In this document: positions 1 to 6,210 of the stretch, piece after piece | How the letters are laid out: the number at the start of each line of letters is the position of its first letter | How positions within the stretch are numbered: position 1 is the stretch's first letter | Origin: DATEJJ01 sp039649115 | Lineage (GTDB): Bacteria; Actinomycetota; Actinomycetes; Mycobacteriales; Micromonosporaceae | Direction of reading: 5' to 3' | DNA length: 9,519 nucleotides | Assembly: GCA_039649115.1 (NCBI GenBank) | Contig: JBBWZQ010000165.1 | Coordinates: forward strand, 1 to 9,519 | Position numbers and translations under genes: made by a program | Notes under the pieces: model-generated | Databases searched by the model: none | Seen by the model: only the letters and a program-made list of their open reading frames with translations | Told to the model about the DNA's origin: nothing

Positions 1-793
1 TCCAGAACTGGTTGGCCGCGGCGAACTTGATGTACCGCCACGTGTTCGTGAACAGCTTCGCCAGCTCCGCCTCCTCCGGCGCCAACCGCACGATCCGGTC
101 GGTCAGCACCCGGAACAGCTTCTCCGCCCGGTCCCCGGCCGACTCGCTGCGCGCCGCCACCAACTGCGGCAGGTCGAACAGCTCGGTCATCGCCCTGCCC
201 TCGGCGATGCGCTCCGGGCAGAATGCGACGTCCACCCGGCGACCCAACCGCTCCAGCATCCGTTCGGTCAGCGCGGTCACCCCGGGGTGCACCGTGCTCC
301 GCAACACGATCAACTGGCCGTCGCGCAGGTGCTCGGCGCAGCGCTCGATCGCCGCCGGTACCGCGGCCAGGTCGGGGTTGAGGTGCCCGTCGACGGGCGT
401 ACCCACGATGACGATCACGTTCTCCGCGGTACCCACGCTGTCCGCGCCGGTCGTGGCCCGCAGCCGACCCTCCGCCACCGCCCGCGCCAGCGGCTCGCCG
501 GCGCCCTCCTCGTGGAACGGCATCCGCCCGGTGTTGACCACGTCGACCGCGCGCGCGTTGATGTCGTAGAGCGTGACCGACAGGCCACGACTGGCCAGCG
601 CGACGCCCAGCGGGAGACCCACCCGGCCGCACCCGCCAATCACGACCACATCGACGGTCGCGCCCGGTGCAGCGGGGGGCGTGCTCGCCTCCGCCACACC
701 CCGGCTCCGGCTGTGCTCGCCCGGTGCAGCGGGGGGCGGGCGCGCCTCCGCCACACCCCGGCTCCGGCTGTGCTCGCCCGGGGAAGTCGGCAT
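1..793 (-). CDS. Nucleotide-sugar dehydrogenase (UDP-glucose/UDP-ManNAc dehydrogenase family), 3' end outside window
   Basis: Reads leftwards and is open to the window edge: 264 codons are present, about 60% of a usual family member of roughly 420 residues. Family enzymes oxidise the C6 hydroxyl of a UDP-sugar to a uronate using two NAD+, for surface polysaccharide. Seen: Rossmann motif GGCGRVGLP at residues 53-61, the acidic residue D77 after strand 2, a VGTPVDG segment, LRSTVHPG, FCPERIAEG near 191-199, and NTWRYIKFAAANQ at 250-262, where K256 fits the conserved active-site Lys. The catalytic Cys domain is beyond the window. The CPERIAEG form resembles the WecC branch more than UDP-glucose dehydrogenase, but the substrate cannot be assigned. 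The ATG at 793 is chosen because GGAGG lies 7 nt upstream. It gives an unusual 44-residue N-terminal extension made mostly of a 19-residue repeat. The gene follows pheT by 141 bp on the same strand. Confidence 0.9.
   Translation of the reverse strand, partial: MPTSPGEHSRSRGVAEARPPPAAPGEHSRSRGVAEASTPPAAPGATVDVVVIGGCGRVGLPLGVALASRGLSVTLYDINARAVDVVNTGRMPFHEEGAGEPLARAVAEGRLRATTGADSVGTAENVIVIVGTPVDGHLNPDLAAVPAAIERCAEHLRDGQLIVLRSTVHPGVTALTERMLERLGRRVDVAFCPERIAEGRAMTELFDLPQLVAARSESAGDRAEKLFRVLTDRIVRLAPEEAELAKLFTNTWRYIKFAAANQFW
663..776 (-). repeat. In-frame tandem repeat, 2 x 57 bp, in the N-terminus of the sugar dehydrogenase gene
   Basis: The copies are 663-719 and 720-776 and differ at two positions by eye. 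Since 57 is 3 x 19, the reading frame is kept. Each unit encodes PGEHSRSRGVAEA followed by RPPPAA or STPPAA (about residues 5-23 and 24-42), a low-complexity segment ahead of the Rossmann fold that starts near residue 47. The near identity suggests a recent duplication. Whether the unit is also dispersed elsewhere in the genome cannot be seen here. Confidence 0.95.
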
Positions 794-794
794 A

Positions 795-811
795 AGAGAT
801 CCTCCATCTCT
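795..811 (-). promoter_or_regulatory. Hairpin carrying the Shine-Dalgarno sequence in its loop, upstream of the sugar dehydrogenase
   Basis: On the minus strand AGAGAT, GGAGG, ATCTCT: a perfect 6-bp inverted repeat (extendable by a G-U pair) whose 5-nt loop is exactly the ribosome binding site, 7 nt before the ATG at 793. The arms are A/T-rich for this genome. It could present or gate the ribosome binding site; a function is inference only. Confidence 0.5.
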
Positions 812-905
812 CTGCGTCACGGGGGTCACGCGGCCGGTGTGCGGCACGAGTTGTCCGGGGTCGACGCCGGCATGAACGCGGCAAGTCCCGGTAGCCGGTC
901 CCGCC

Positions 906-929
906 GCCGCCCCGGTGGCCCGGGGTGGC
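906..929 (-). terminator. Possible hairpin terminator just after pheT
   Basis: Begins 6 nt after the pheT stop. The core CCCCGG-GCCA-CCGGGG has a 6-bp perfect stem, and three further pairs (GCC/GGC) lie beyond one A-C mismatch. No U-tract follows, so it would be a U-less actinobacterial-type terminator or a 3' stabilising structure. GC-rich DNA makes such hairpins often, so confidence is limited. No clear -35/-10 promoter for the sugar dehydrogenase is visible in the 141-bp gap. Confidence 0.35.
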
Positions 930-934
930 CTCCG

Positions 935-3418
935 TCAGCCTCCGCGCAGGCTCGCGCCCAGCCGGTCGCCGGCCACCGTCACCGCCGCGTCACGAGCCGT
1001 GACCGCCTCCTCCACTGTCAAGGTCCGGTCCGGCGCGCGGAAGGTCAGCTTGTACGCCAGCGACTTGCGCCCCGCACCCAGCACCTCGGACGAGTACACG
1101 TCGAACAGTCGTACCGTCTCCAGGAGCGGCCCGGCGCCGTCGACCAGCGCCCGCTGCACCTCCGCGGCCGGTGTTGCCGCGTCGACCACCAGGGCCACGT
1201 CGATCAGCGCGGGCGGGTAGGTGGAGAACGCCGGGGCCGGGGTGACGCCGGGCAGCGGCAGCGCGTCGAGGTCCAGCTCCATCGCCGCGGTCCGCCGGGG
1301 CAGGTCGAGCGCGGCGCAGAGGGACGGGTGCAGCTCACCCGCGTGTCCCACGACCCGGCCATCGACCACGATCTCCGCGCAGCGGCCGGGATGCCAGGGC
1401 GGCACGCTGGCCGCGCGGACGGTCGCCGGTACCCCCGCGGCTGCCACCGCGATGCGCGCGGCCTGCACCGCGTCGGCCCAGGACGCCGGCCGCCCGGGGC
1501 CCCACCACCCGGCCGGCTCGACCTCGCCGGCCAGCACCGCCGCCACGTGCCAGGGCTGCCGCGGCACCACGGCCTCGCCGGCCGCCAGGTCGTCGTCCGA
1601 GGGGCGGCCCGCGACGCCCATCCGCGGCGGCGGCGTGCGCACCGGGGACGGGTGGAAGACCAGGCCGATCTCGTACAGGGCCACGTCGCGCAGGCCCCGG
1701 CCGAGGTTGCGCCTGAGCGTGGCCAGCAGCGGCGGCAGCAGCGTGGTGCGCAGCAGCGGCTCCTCGTCCGACAGCGGGTTGGCGAGCCGGAGCGCGTCGC
1801 GCCGCGGGTCGCCGTCGGGCAGGCCGAGCGCGTCCAGCGCGGCCGGGCCGATGAACGGGTACGACAGCACCTCCACGTACCCCGCCTCGGCCAGCGCCCG
1901 GCCGACCGTGCGGCGCCGGCGCTGGGTCGGGGTGAGCCCGTTGCCGGGCGGCGCGACCGGCAGCACGCTGGGCACCTTCTCGTACCCGTCGAGCCGCACC
2001 ACCTCCTCGACCAGGTCGGCCGGCGCCAGCAGGTCCGGCCGCCAGGTCGGCGGGGTCACCCGCGCGACGTCCCCGTCCACCGTGACGCTCGCACCGATCC
2101 GCTCCAGCAGTTCCGCCACCCGCTCCGGCGGGTACGCCACGCCGGCCACCCGGGACGGCAGGTCGACCGGCATCGCGACCGGCTCCGGCGGCGCCACCGC
2201 GTCGATGTCCAGCACCCGCGGGTCGACGTCGCCACCGCCGTACTCGCGCAGCAGCGCGACCGCACGCTCCAGCGCGACCAGCGGCAACCGCGGGTCCACG
2301 CCCCGCTCCCAGCGCTTGGCCGCCTCGGACCACAGCCGGTGCCGGCGCGCGGTACGGGAGATCATCGTGGCGTCCCAGTGCGCCGCCTCGAACAGCACGT
2401 CGACCGAGTCGGGCAGCATCTCGCTGTTCTCGCCGCCCATCACCGCGGCCAGCGACACGGGCACGCCGTCCACACCGCCCTGGCCGGCGTCGCAGATGAC
2501 CATGTCCTCCGGGTCGAGCGCCCGATCCACCCCGTCGAGGGTGGTCAGCCGCTCGCCTCGCCGGGCCCGGCGCACCACCAGCGGGCCGGCGAGCCGGTGC
2601 GGGTCGAAGGCGTGCATCGGCTGGCCCAGCTCCAGCATCAGGTAGTTGGTGACGTCGACGGCGAGACCGATGCTGCGGATGCCGGCGATCGCCAGGCGGC
2701 GGCTCATCCAGCCGGGCGCCGGCGCGTCGGGGTCGATGCCGGTGACCAGGCGGGCGGCGAAGCGGTCGCAGCCGATCGGATCGCGCACGGTCACCGGGTA
2801 CGGCGGCTCCGGCGTGGCGCCGGCCGCCGGCCCGGCCGCCGGGTCGCGGAACGGCAGCGCGAGCGCGTGCGACAGCTCCCGGGCCACCCCCCGGATCGAC
2901 AGGCAGTACCCGCGGTCCGGGGTGATCTCCAGATCGATCACGATGTCGTCCAGCCCGACCAGCGGCTTCGCGTCGTCGCCGGGCGCCGCCGAGCCGGCCG
3001 GCAGCACCAGGATGCCGGTGTGGTCGTCGCTGACGCCCAGCTCACGGCCGGAGCAGATCATCCCGTCGGACACGTGGTCGTAGGTGCGCCGCGCGGCGAT
3101 CGTGAAGCCGCCGGGCAGTACCGTCCCGGGCAGCGCGACCGCGACGAGATCCCCCTCGGCGAAGTTGCTCGCGCCGCAGATGATGCCGCGCGGCCCGCCC
3201 TCGCCCACGTCCACCCGGCAGTACCGGATCGGCTTGTTGAACTGGCGCAGCTCCTCGATCGACGCCACCCGACCGACGAGCAGCGGGCCGTCCACAGTGG
3301 AGCGCAGGTCGGCGATCTCCTCGACCTCCAGGCCCAACTGGGTCAACGTCTGCTCCACGAGGTCCGCGTCGAACGGCACCTCGACGTACTCCCTGAGCCA
3401 CGACACGGGGATCCGCAC
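935..3418 (-). CDS. pheT: Phenylalanyl-tRNA synthetase beta subunit
   Basis: 827 residues, normal for actinobacterial PheT. With PheS it forms the cytosolic (alpha-beta)2 enzyme that charges tRNA-Phe; the beta subunit binds tRNA and edits Tyr-tRNA-Phe. Seen in order: N-terminal MRIPVSWLREYV; OB-fold tRNA-binding domain about 45-140; ITPDRGYCLSIRGVARE and the B3/4 editing region about 165-340, ending in AVMGGENSEM; B5 domain about 415-490 with WRPDLLAPADLVEEVVRLDGYEKVP; the synthetase-like core with SEAAKRWERGVD at 364-375 and the B6/7 region 500-720; and a C-terminal ferredoxin-fold anticodon-binding domain about 730-825 (FSTYPPALIDVALVV to RAPDRTLTVEEA). Start is GTG with GGAG 7 nt upstream, inside the end of pheS. 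The pheS TGA and this GTG are one base apart, so translational coupling is likely. A short PAAGPAAG duplication lies in the linker near residue 194. No frameshift or missing motif seen. Confidence 0.98.
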   Translation of the reverse strand: MRIPVSWLREYVEVPFDADLVEQTLTQLGLEVEEIADLRSTVDGPLLVGRVASIEELRQFNKPIRYCRVDVGEGGPRGIICGASNFAEGDLVAVALPGTVLPGGFTIAARRTYDHVSDGMICSGRELGVSDDHTGILVLPAGSAAPGDDAKPLVGLDDIVIDLEITPDRGYCLSIRGVARELSHALALPFRDPAAGPAAGATPEPPYPVTVRDPIGCDRFAARLVTGIDPDAPAPGWMSRRLAIAGIRSIGLAVDVTNYLMLELGQPMHAFDPHRLAGPLVVRRARRGERLTTLDGVDRALDPEDMVICDAGQGGVDGVPVSLAAVMGGENSEMLPDSVDVLFEAAHWDATMISRTARRHRLWSEAAKRWERGVDPRLPLVALERAVALLREYGGGDVDPRVLDIDAVAPPEPVAMPVDLPSRVAGVAYPPERVAELLERIGASVTVDGDVARVTPPTWRPDLLAPADLVEEVVRLDGYEKVPSVLPVAPPGNGLTPTQRRRRTVGRALAEAGYVEVLSYPFIGPAALDALGLPDGDPRRDALRLANPLSDEEPLLRTTLLPPLLATLRRNLGRGLRDVALYEIGLVFHPSPVRTPPPRMGVAGRPSDDDLAAGEAVVPRQPWHVAAVLAGEVEPAGWWGPGRPASWADAVQAARIAVAAAGVPATVRAASVPPWHPGRCAEIVVDGRVVGHAGELHPSLCAALDLPRRTAAMELDLDALPLPGVTPAPAFSTYPPALIDVALVVDAATPAAEVQRALVDGAGPLLETVRLFDVYSSEVLGAGRKSLAYKLTFRAPDRTLTVEEAVTARDAAVTVAGDRLGASLRGG

Positions 3419-3419
3419 G

Positions 3420-4547
3420 TCAGAGCTCCATTCCGAAGGCCCGGCTGAACCGGACGTCGCCCTCCACCATGTCGTGCATGTCGCCGACCCCGTGGCGGAA
3501 CATCAGCGTGCGCTCGATGCCCATCCCGAACGCGAAGCCGGAGTACTCATCCGGATCGATGCCGCAGGCGCGCAGCACGCGCGGGTTCACCATGCCGCAG
3601 CCGCCCCACTCGACCCATTGCGGGCCGTCCCGGTGCTGCTCGAACCACACGTCGAACTCGGCGGACGGCTCGGTGAACGGGAAGTAGTGCGGGCGCCAGC
3701 GGGTCCGCGCGGCCGGGCCGAACATGGCCCGCGCGAAGTGGTCCAGCGTGCCGCGCAGGTGCGCCATGGTGATGCCCTTGTCGACCACGAGGCCCTCGAC
3801 CTGGTGGAACACGGGGGTATGCGTGGCGTCCAGCTCGTCGGTCCGGTACGTGCGGCCGGGCACCACGATGTAGATCGGCAACGGCCGGGTGAGCATGGCC
3901 CGCGCCTGCACCGGACTCGTGTGCGTGCGCAAGACAAGTCCGGACGCTGACGCGTCCGGAGCGGAAGGTACGGCTGGCCCCGGCCGCGCCGCGGCACCGG
4001 CTCCGCCGGCCGCGGCGATGAAAAACGTGTCCATCAGCCCGCGCGCCGGGTGGTCGGGCGCGATGTTGAGCGCGTCGAAGTTGTACCACTCCAGCTCCAC
4101 CTCGGGACCCTCGGCGACCTCGTAGCCCATGCCGACGAACAGGTCACCGATGCGCTCCATCAGCGTCGTCAGCGGGTGCCGCGCGCCACGCGGGTGCCGG
4201 TCCCACGGCAGCGTGACATCGACCGCCTCCTCCGCCAGTACCCGTTGCTCCCGCTCCGCGGCCAACTGGTCACCGCGCGCCTCGAACGCCGCCTGCACCG
4301 CGGCGCGCGCCTGGTTGACCCGCTTGCCGGCATCCGCCTTCGCGGCCGGCGGCAACGCGCCGATCTCCCGGCGGGCCAGCGACACCGGGGACCGGTCGCC
4401 CAGGTGCGCCGGCTTGAGGGACCGCAGGACGTCCGGGTCGCCGGCCGCGGCGAACGCCTTCTCCGCCGCGGCCACCGCGTCGTCGAGCGACGCCTGGTCC
4501 AGCAGCGCGACCTGCTTGGGGTCGTAAGGATCGTTGCGGTAGCTCAT
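3420..4547 (-). CDS. pheS: Phenylalanyl-tRNA synthetase alpha subunit, with an Ala/Pro/Gly-rich insert
   Basis: 375 residues; class II synthetase catalytic subunit that activates Phe and transfers it to tRNA-Phe. Seen: N-terminal coiled coil about 15-110 (tRNA-binding arm); catalytic core from HPLTTLMERIGDLFVGMGYEVAEGPEVE (124-151) through DALNIAPDHPARGLMDTFF (158-176); LRTHTSPVQAR at 206-216; FHQVEGLVVD at 248-256; YFPFTEPSAEFDVWF at 288-302; and GFAFGMGIERTLMFRHGVGDMHDM at 337-360 (class II motif 3, ATP-binding Arg). Between DTFFIAAA and SGLVLRTHTS sits an insert at about 180-202, rich in Ala, Gly and Pro. As I recall them, other family members have only a few residues there. The ATG at 4547 is chosen because AGGA lies 7 nt upstream and the protein then begins MSYRNDPYDP. 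A TTG 21 nt further upstream is in frame, but it falls within the ribosome binding region. Directly followed by pheT. Confidence 0.97.
   Translation of the reverse strand: MSYRNDPYDPKQVALLDQASLDDAVAAAEKAFAAAGDPDVLRSLKPAHLGDRSPVSLARREIGALPPAAKADAGKRVNQARAAVQAAFEARGDQLAAEREQRVLAEEAVDVTLPWDRHPRGARHPLTTLMERIGDLFVGMGYEVAEGPEVELEWYNFDALNIAPDHPARGLMDTFFIAAAGGAGAAARPGPAVPSAPDASASGLVLRTHTSPVQARAMLTRPLPIYIVVPGRTYRTDELDATHTPVFHQVEGLVVDKGITMAHLRGTLDHFARAMFGPAARTRWRPHYFPFTEPSAEFDVWFEQHRDGPQWVEWGGCGMVNPRVLRACGIDPDEYSGFAFGMGIERTLMFRHGVGDMHDMVEGDVRFSRAFGMEL
3939..3960. repeat. Perfect 9-bp inverted repeat inside the pheS insert
   Basis: Arms TCCGGACGC (3939-3947) and GCGTCCGGA (3952-3960) are separated by TGAC. 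It sits at the C-terminal edge of the extra PheS segment and encodes PDASASG. A 9-bp direct repeat, CCGGCCGCG at 3980-3988 and 4006-4014, lies in the same insert. The palindrome is strong enough to fold in mRNA. It might be the trace of a small palindromic insertion, which is inference. Confidence 0.6.
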
Positions 4548-4582
4548 GTGGTGTTCCTGCCCTCCCAACGGACAACCCGGAC

Positions 4583-4588
4583 AGTGTA
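4583..4588 (-). promoter_or_regulatory. Possible -10 box for pheST
   Basis: The minus-strand hexamer TACACT fits the actinobacterial TAnnnT -10 consensus and lies about 35 nt before the pheS ATG. No convincing TTGAC-type -35 is seen at 16-18 nt spacing. It would let pheST be transcribed separately from the infC block. Weak evidence. Confidence 0.25.
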
Positions 4589-4662
4589 CGGGCGCGCGGC
4601 TGAATGACCGCTTGCGCGGCTAGGCCGCAGCCCGCTGGTGTGGGAGGAAGGTCAGCCCTGCC

Positions 4663-4682
4663 GCCCGCCGGCACCGGCGGGC
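4663..4682 (-). terminator. GC-rich hairpin between the rRNA methyltransferase gene and pheS
   Basis: Perfect 9-bp arms GCCCGCCGG and CCGGCGGGC are separated by two bases, 16 nt after the methyltransferase stop. It is well placed to end or attenuate transcripts coming from infC before pheST. There is no U-tract, so an RNA-processing or stability role is equally possible. The rest of the 151-bp gap (4548-4698) holds no gene that I can support. Confidence 0.45.
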
Positions 4683-4698
4683 TCGGTAAACAGATTGG

Positions 4699-5514
4699 TC
4701 ACCACGAGGGCTCTCCTGAGGAACGCATGGCTCTCGCCGAAGTGTACAGGCAGACCGCGGCGGCCGCCGCGAGGTTGAGGCTCTCCGCCCGCCCGTGCAG
4801 CGGCACCCGTACCCGCGCGTCGGCGGCCGCCTTCACCCCGCCCGGCAGCCCGTGCGCCTCGGATCCGAACAGCCATGCGGTCGGCGCGGCCAGCTCGCCG
4901 GCGTCCGCCAGCTCGTCGAGGTCCGCCTCGCCGTACCCGTCCGCGGCCAGTACCCGCAGCCCGGCCCCGCGCAGCTCCGCGATCGCCTCCCCCGCCTGCG
5001 CGCCGCGGACCACGTCCACGTGGAACAGGCTGCCGGCGGTGGCGCGCACGCACTTCCCGTTGTACGGGTCGACCGCGTCCCCGGCGAACACCACCGCACC
5101 GGCACCGGCCGCGTCGGCGGTGCGCAGGACGGTACCGGCGTTGCCCGGGTCCCTGATCTCCACGAGCACCGCGACCAGCCGGGGAGCCTTCGCCAGCGCC
5201 GCCGCCAGCGGCACGTCCCGGTACCGGCACACCGCCACGATTCCTTGCGGCGCAACGGTTTCCGCCAGGGTGGCCAGCGCGTCCGGCGCCACGACGTGGG
5301 CTCCGGCGGCGAGGTCCGGGTGGCGGGCGAGCGCCTCGTCCGTGGCGTACACCTCGATCACGTCAGCCGACGCCAGCGCCTCGCGCACGGCCTGCGGCCC
5401 CTCGGCGAGGAAGCGCCGCGCCCCGTCCCGCTCGCGCCGGCGGTGCAGCCGGGAAGCGGCGACGACCCGGGGGGTCCGTCTGGTGAACGGAACCGCCCCG
5501 GGTCGGTTGGTCAA
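4699..5514 (-). CDS. TrmH/SpoU-family RNA 2'-O-ribose methyltransferase (probably 23S rRNA)
   Basis: 271 residues. SPOUT enzymes of this family use S-adenosylmethionine to methylate a ribose 2'-OH in rRNA or tRNA through a trefoil-knot domain. Seen: a substrate-binding L30e-like N-terminal domain about 14-108 (TPRVVAASRLHRRRERDGARRFLAEGPQAV at its start), then the three SpoU motifs: motif 1 EIRDPGNAGTVLRTADAAGA at 119-138 with N125 and R131; motif 2 WLFGSEAHGLP at 214-224; motif 3 VPLHGRAESLNLAAAAAVCLY at 237-257. The target base is not readable from the sequence; in actinobacteria this gene is usually annotated as a 23S rRNA methyltransferase (TsnR-like). The TTG at 5514 is preferred: it lies 4 nt after the rplT stop with AGGCGG upstream. 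An in-frame TTG at 5556, inside rplT, is less likely. Position after rplT fits a ribosome-maturation role. Confidence 0.88.
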   Translation of the reverse strand: MTNRPGAVPFTRRTPRVVAASRLHRRRERDGARRFLAEGPQAVREALASADVIEVYATDEALARHPDLAAGAHVVAPDALATLAETVAPQGIVAVCRYRDVPLAAALAKAPRLVAVLVEIRDPGNAGTVLRTADAAGAGAVVFAGDAVDPYNGKCVRATAGSLFHVDVVRGAQAGEAIAELRGAGLRVLAADGYGEADLDELADAGELAAPTAWLFGSEAHGLPGGVKAAADARVRVPLHGRAESLNLAAAAAVCLYTSARAMRSSGEPSW

Positions 5515-5518
5515 CAGC

Positions 5519-5905
5519 TCAGGCCGCCTGCGCGCCGCCGGTACCGGCGGCGGCAACGGCCTTGCGGGCCACCTCGACGATCGCGGCGAACGCCGCCTCG
5601 TCGGTCACCGCGAGATCTGCGAGGATCTTGCGGTCCACCTCCACACCCGCGAGCTTCAGGCCCTGGATGAGGCGGTTGTAGGTCATGCCGTTGGCGCGGG
5701 CCGCGGCGTTGATCCGGGTGATCCACAACTGGCGGAAGTCGCCCTTGCGGTCCCGCCGGTCGCGGTACGCGTACTGCAGCGAGTGCAGTACCTGCTCCTT
5801 CGCCTTGCGGTACAGGCGCGAGCGCTGCCCGCGGTACCCGCTGGCGGCCTCAAGTACGGTGCGGCGCTTCTTCTGGGCGTTGACTGCCCGCTTCACGCGT
5901 GCCAC
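5519..5905 (-). CDS. rplT: 50S ribosomal protein bL20
   Basis: 128 residues. bL20 binds 23S rRNA early and is needed for 50S assembly. Seen: the basic N-terminal helix MARVKRAVNAQKKRRTVLEAASGYRGQRSRLYRKAKEQV and the conserved globular part with DRRDRKGDFRQLWITRINAAARANGMTYNRLI (49-80) and LAGVEVDRKILADLAV (85-100). The C-terminus has a short Ala/Gly tail beyond the usual roughly 117 residues, common in actinobacteria. The start is GTG with GGGAG about 9 nt upstream. It follows rpmI by 32 nt, and the methyltransferase start overlaps its control region by a 4-nt gap. In other bacteria L20 represses its own operon by binding the mRNA, which makes the hairpins before rpmI worth noting. Confidence 0.98.
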   Translation of the reverse strand: MARVKRAVNAQKKRRTVLEAASGYRGQRSRLYRKAKEQVLHSLQYAYRDRRDRKGDFRQLWITRINAAARANGMTYNRLIQGLKLAGVEVDRKILADLAVTDEAAFAAIVEVARKAVAAAGTGGAQAA

Positions 5906-5937
5906 GTCTGCTTACTCCCTCTCGTCGGTGGCGCGCG

Positions 5938-6132
5938 TCAGCGGCCGAGCAGCTTCCTGATCCGCTTGAGGTCCACCTTGCTGACCTCTACCGTGCCGGT
6001 CATCCGTCGGGTCACGTTGGAGGCCTTCTTCTCCAGGTTGTGGCGCAGGCCGGCCTGCTGGGCGACGATCTTGCCGCGCCCGGTCACCTTGACCCGCTTA
6101 CCCATACCCGTGTGGCTCTTCATCTTCGGCAT
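5938..6132 (-). CDS. rpmI: 50S ribosomal protein bL35
   Basis: 64 residues, the usual length. Very basic; begins MPKMKSHTGMGKRVKVTGRGKI, contains RHNLEKKASNVTRRM and ends LKRIRKLLGR, all typical of bL35. ATG start with GGGAGG about 8 nt upstream. Lies between infC (78 nt away) and rplT (32 nt away) in the conserved infC-rpmI-rplT order. The ribosome binding site touches a stem-loop in the intergenic region (see 6145-6186). Confidence 0.98.
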   Translation of the reverse strand: MPKMKSHTGMGKRVKVTGRGKIVAQQAGLRHNLEKKASNVTRRMTGTVEVSKVDLKRIRKLLGR

Positions 6133-6144
6133 TGCGTTTTCCTC

Positions 6145-6186
6145 CCGGTCGGGCGCCCGCCAACCGGCGCCGCCGCGGCGGCGCCG
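6145..6186 (-). promoter_or_regulatory. Two overlapping hairpins between infC and rpmI
   Basis: A perfect 22-bp palindrome at 6165-6186 (half-site CGGCGCCGCCG) lies next to a second stem, CCGGT/ACCGG, at 6145-6149 and 6163-6167, which encloses CGGGCGCCCG at 6150-6159. The second stem includes the first two bases of the rpmI Shine-Dalgarno GGGAGG (6141-6146). It shares 6165-6167 with the big palindrome, so the two folds exclude each other. In E. coli the L20 operator that represses rpmI-rplT lies in this same gap; a similar role here is inference. Confidence 0.45.
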
Positions 6187-6210
6187 ATGGGGTGGACCCG
6201 AGTATCTTGC

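Noticed and set aside
663..776. CRISPR array
   Set aside because: Only two directly abutting copies, no spacers, and the unit is coding.
2819..2841. Short GGCCGCCGG direct repeat in pheT
   Set aside because: Encodes a PAAGPAAG linker in a variable part of PheT; ordinary low-complexity codon repetition.
287..3448. A very long plus-strand open frame (1053 codons) opposite pheT
   Set aside because: Its product is Arg/His/Gln/Pro-rich low-complexity sequence with no family motif, and it is antisense to pheT, which shows all the expected domains. Long shadow frames are usual opposite GC-rich genes.
4548..4568. Seven-residue longer PheS starting at TTG 4568
   Set aside because: The extra codons are the ribosome binding region of the ATG at 4547.
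5515..5556. Methyltransferase start inside rplT (TTG at 5556)
   Set aside because: It would give a Pro/Arg-rich leader coded by the rplT tail in another frame. The TTG at 5514, after the rplT stop, is the simpler choice, though start evidence remains moderate.
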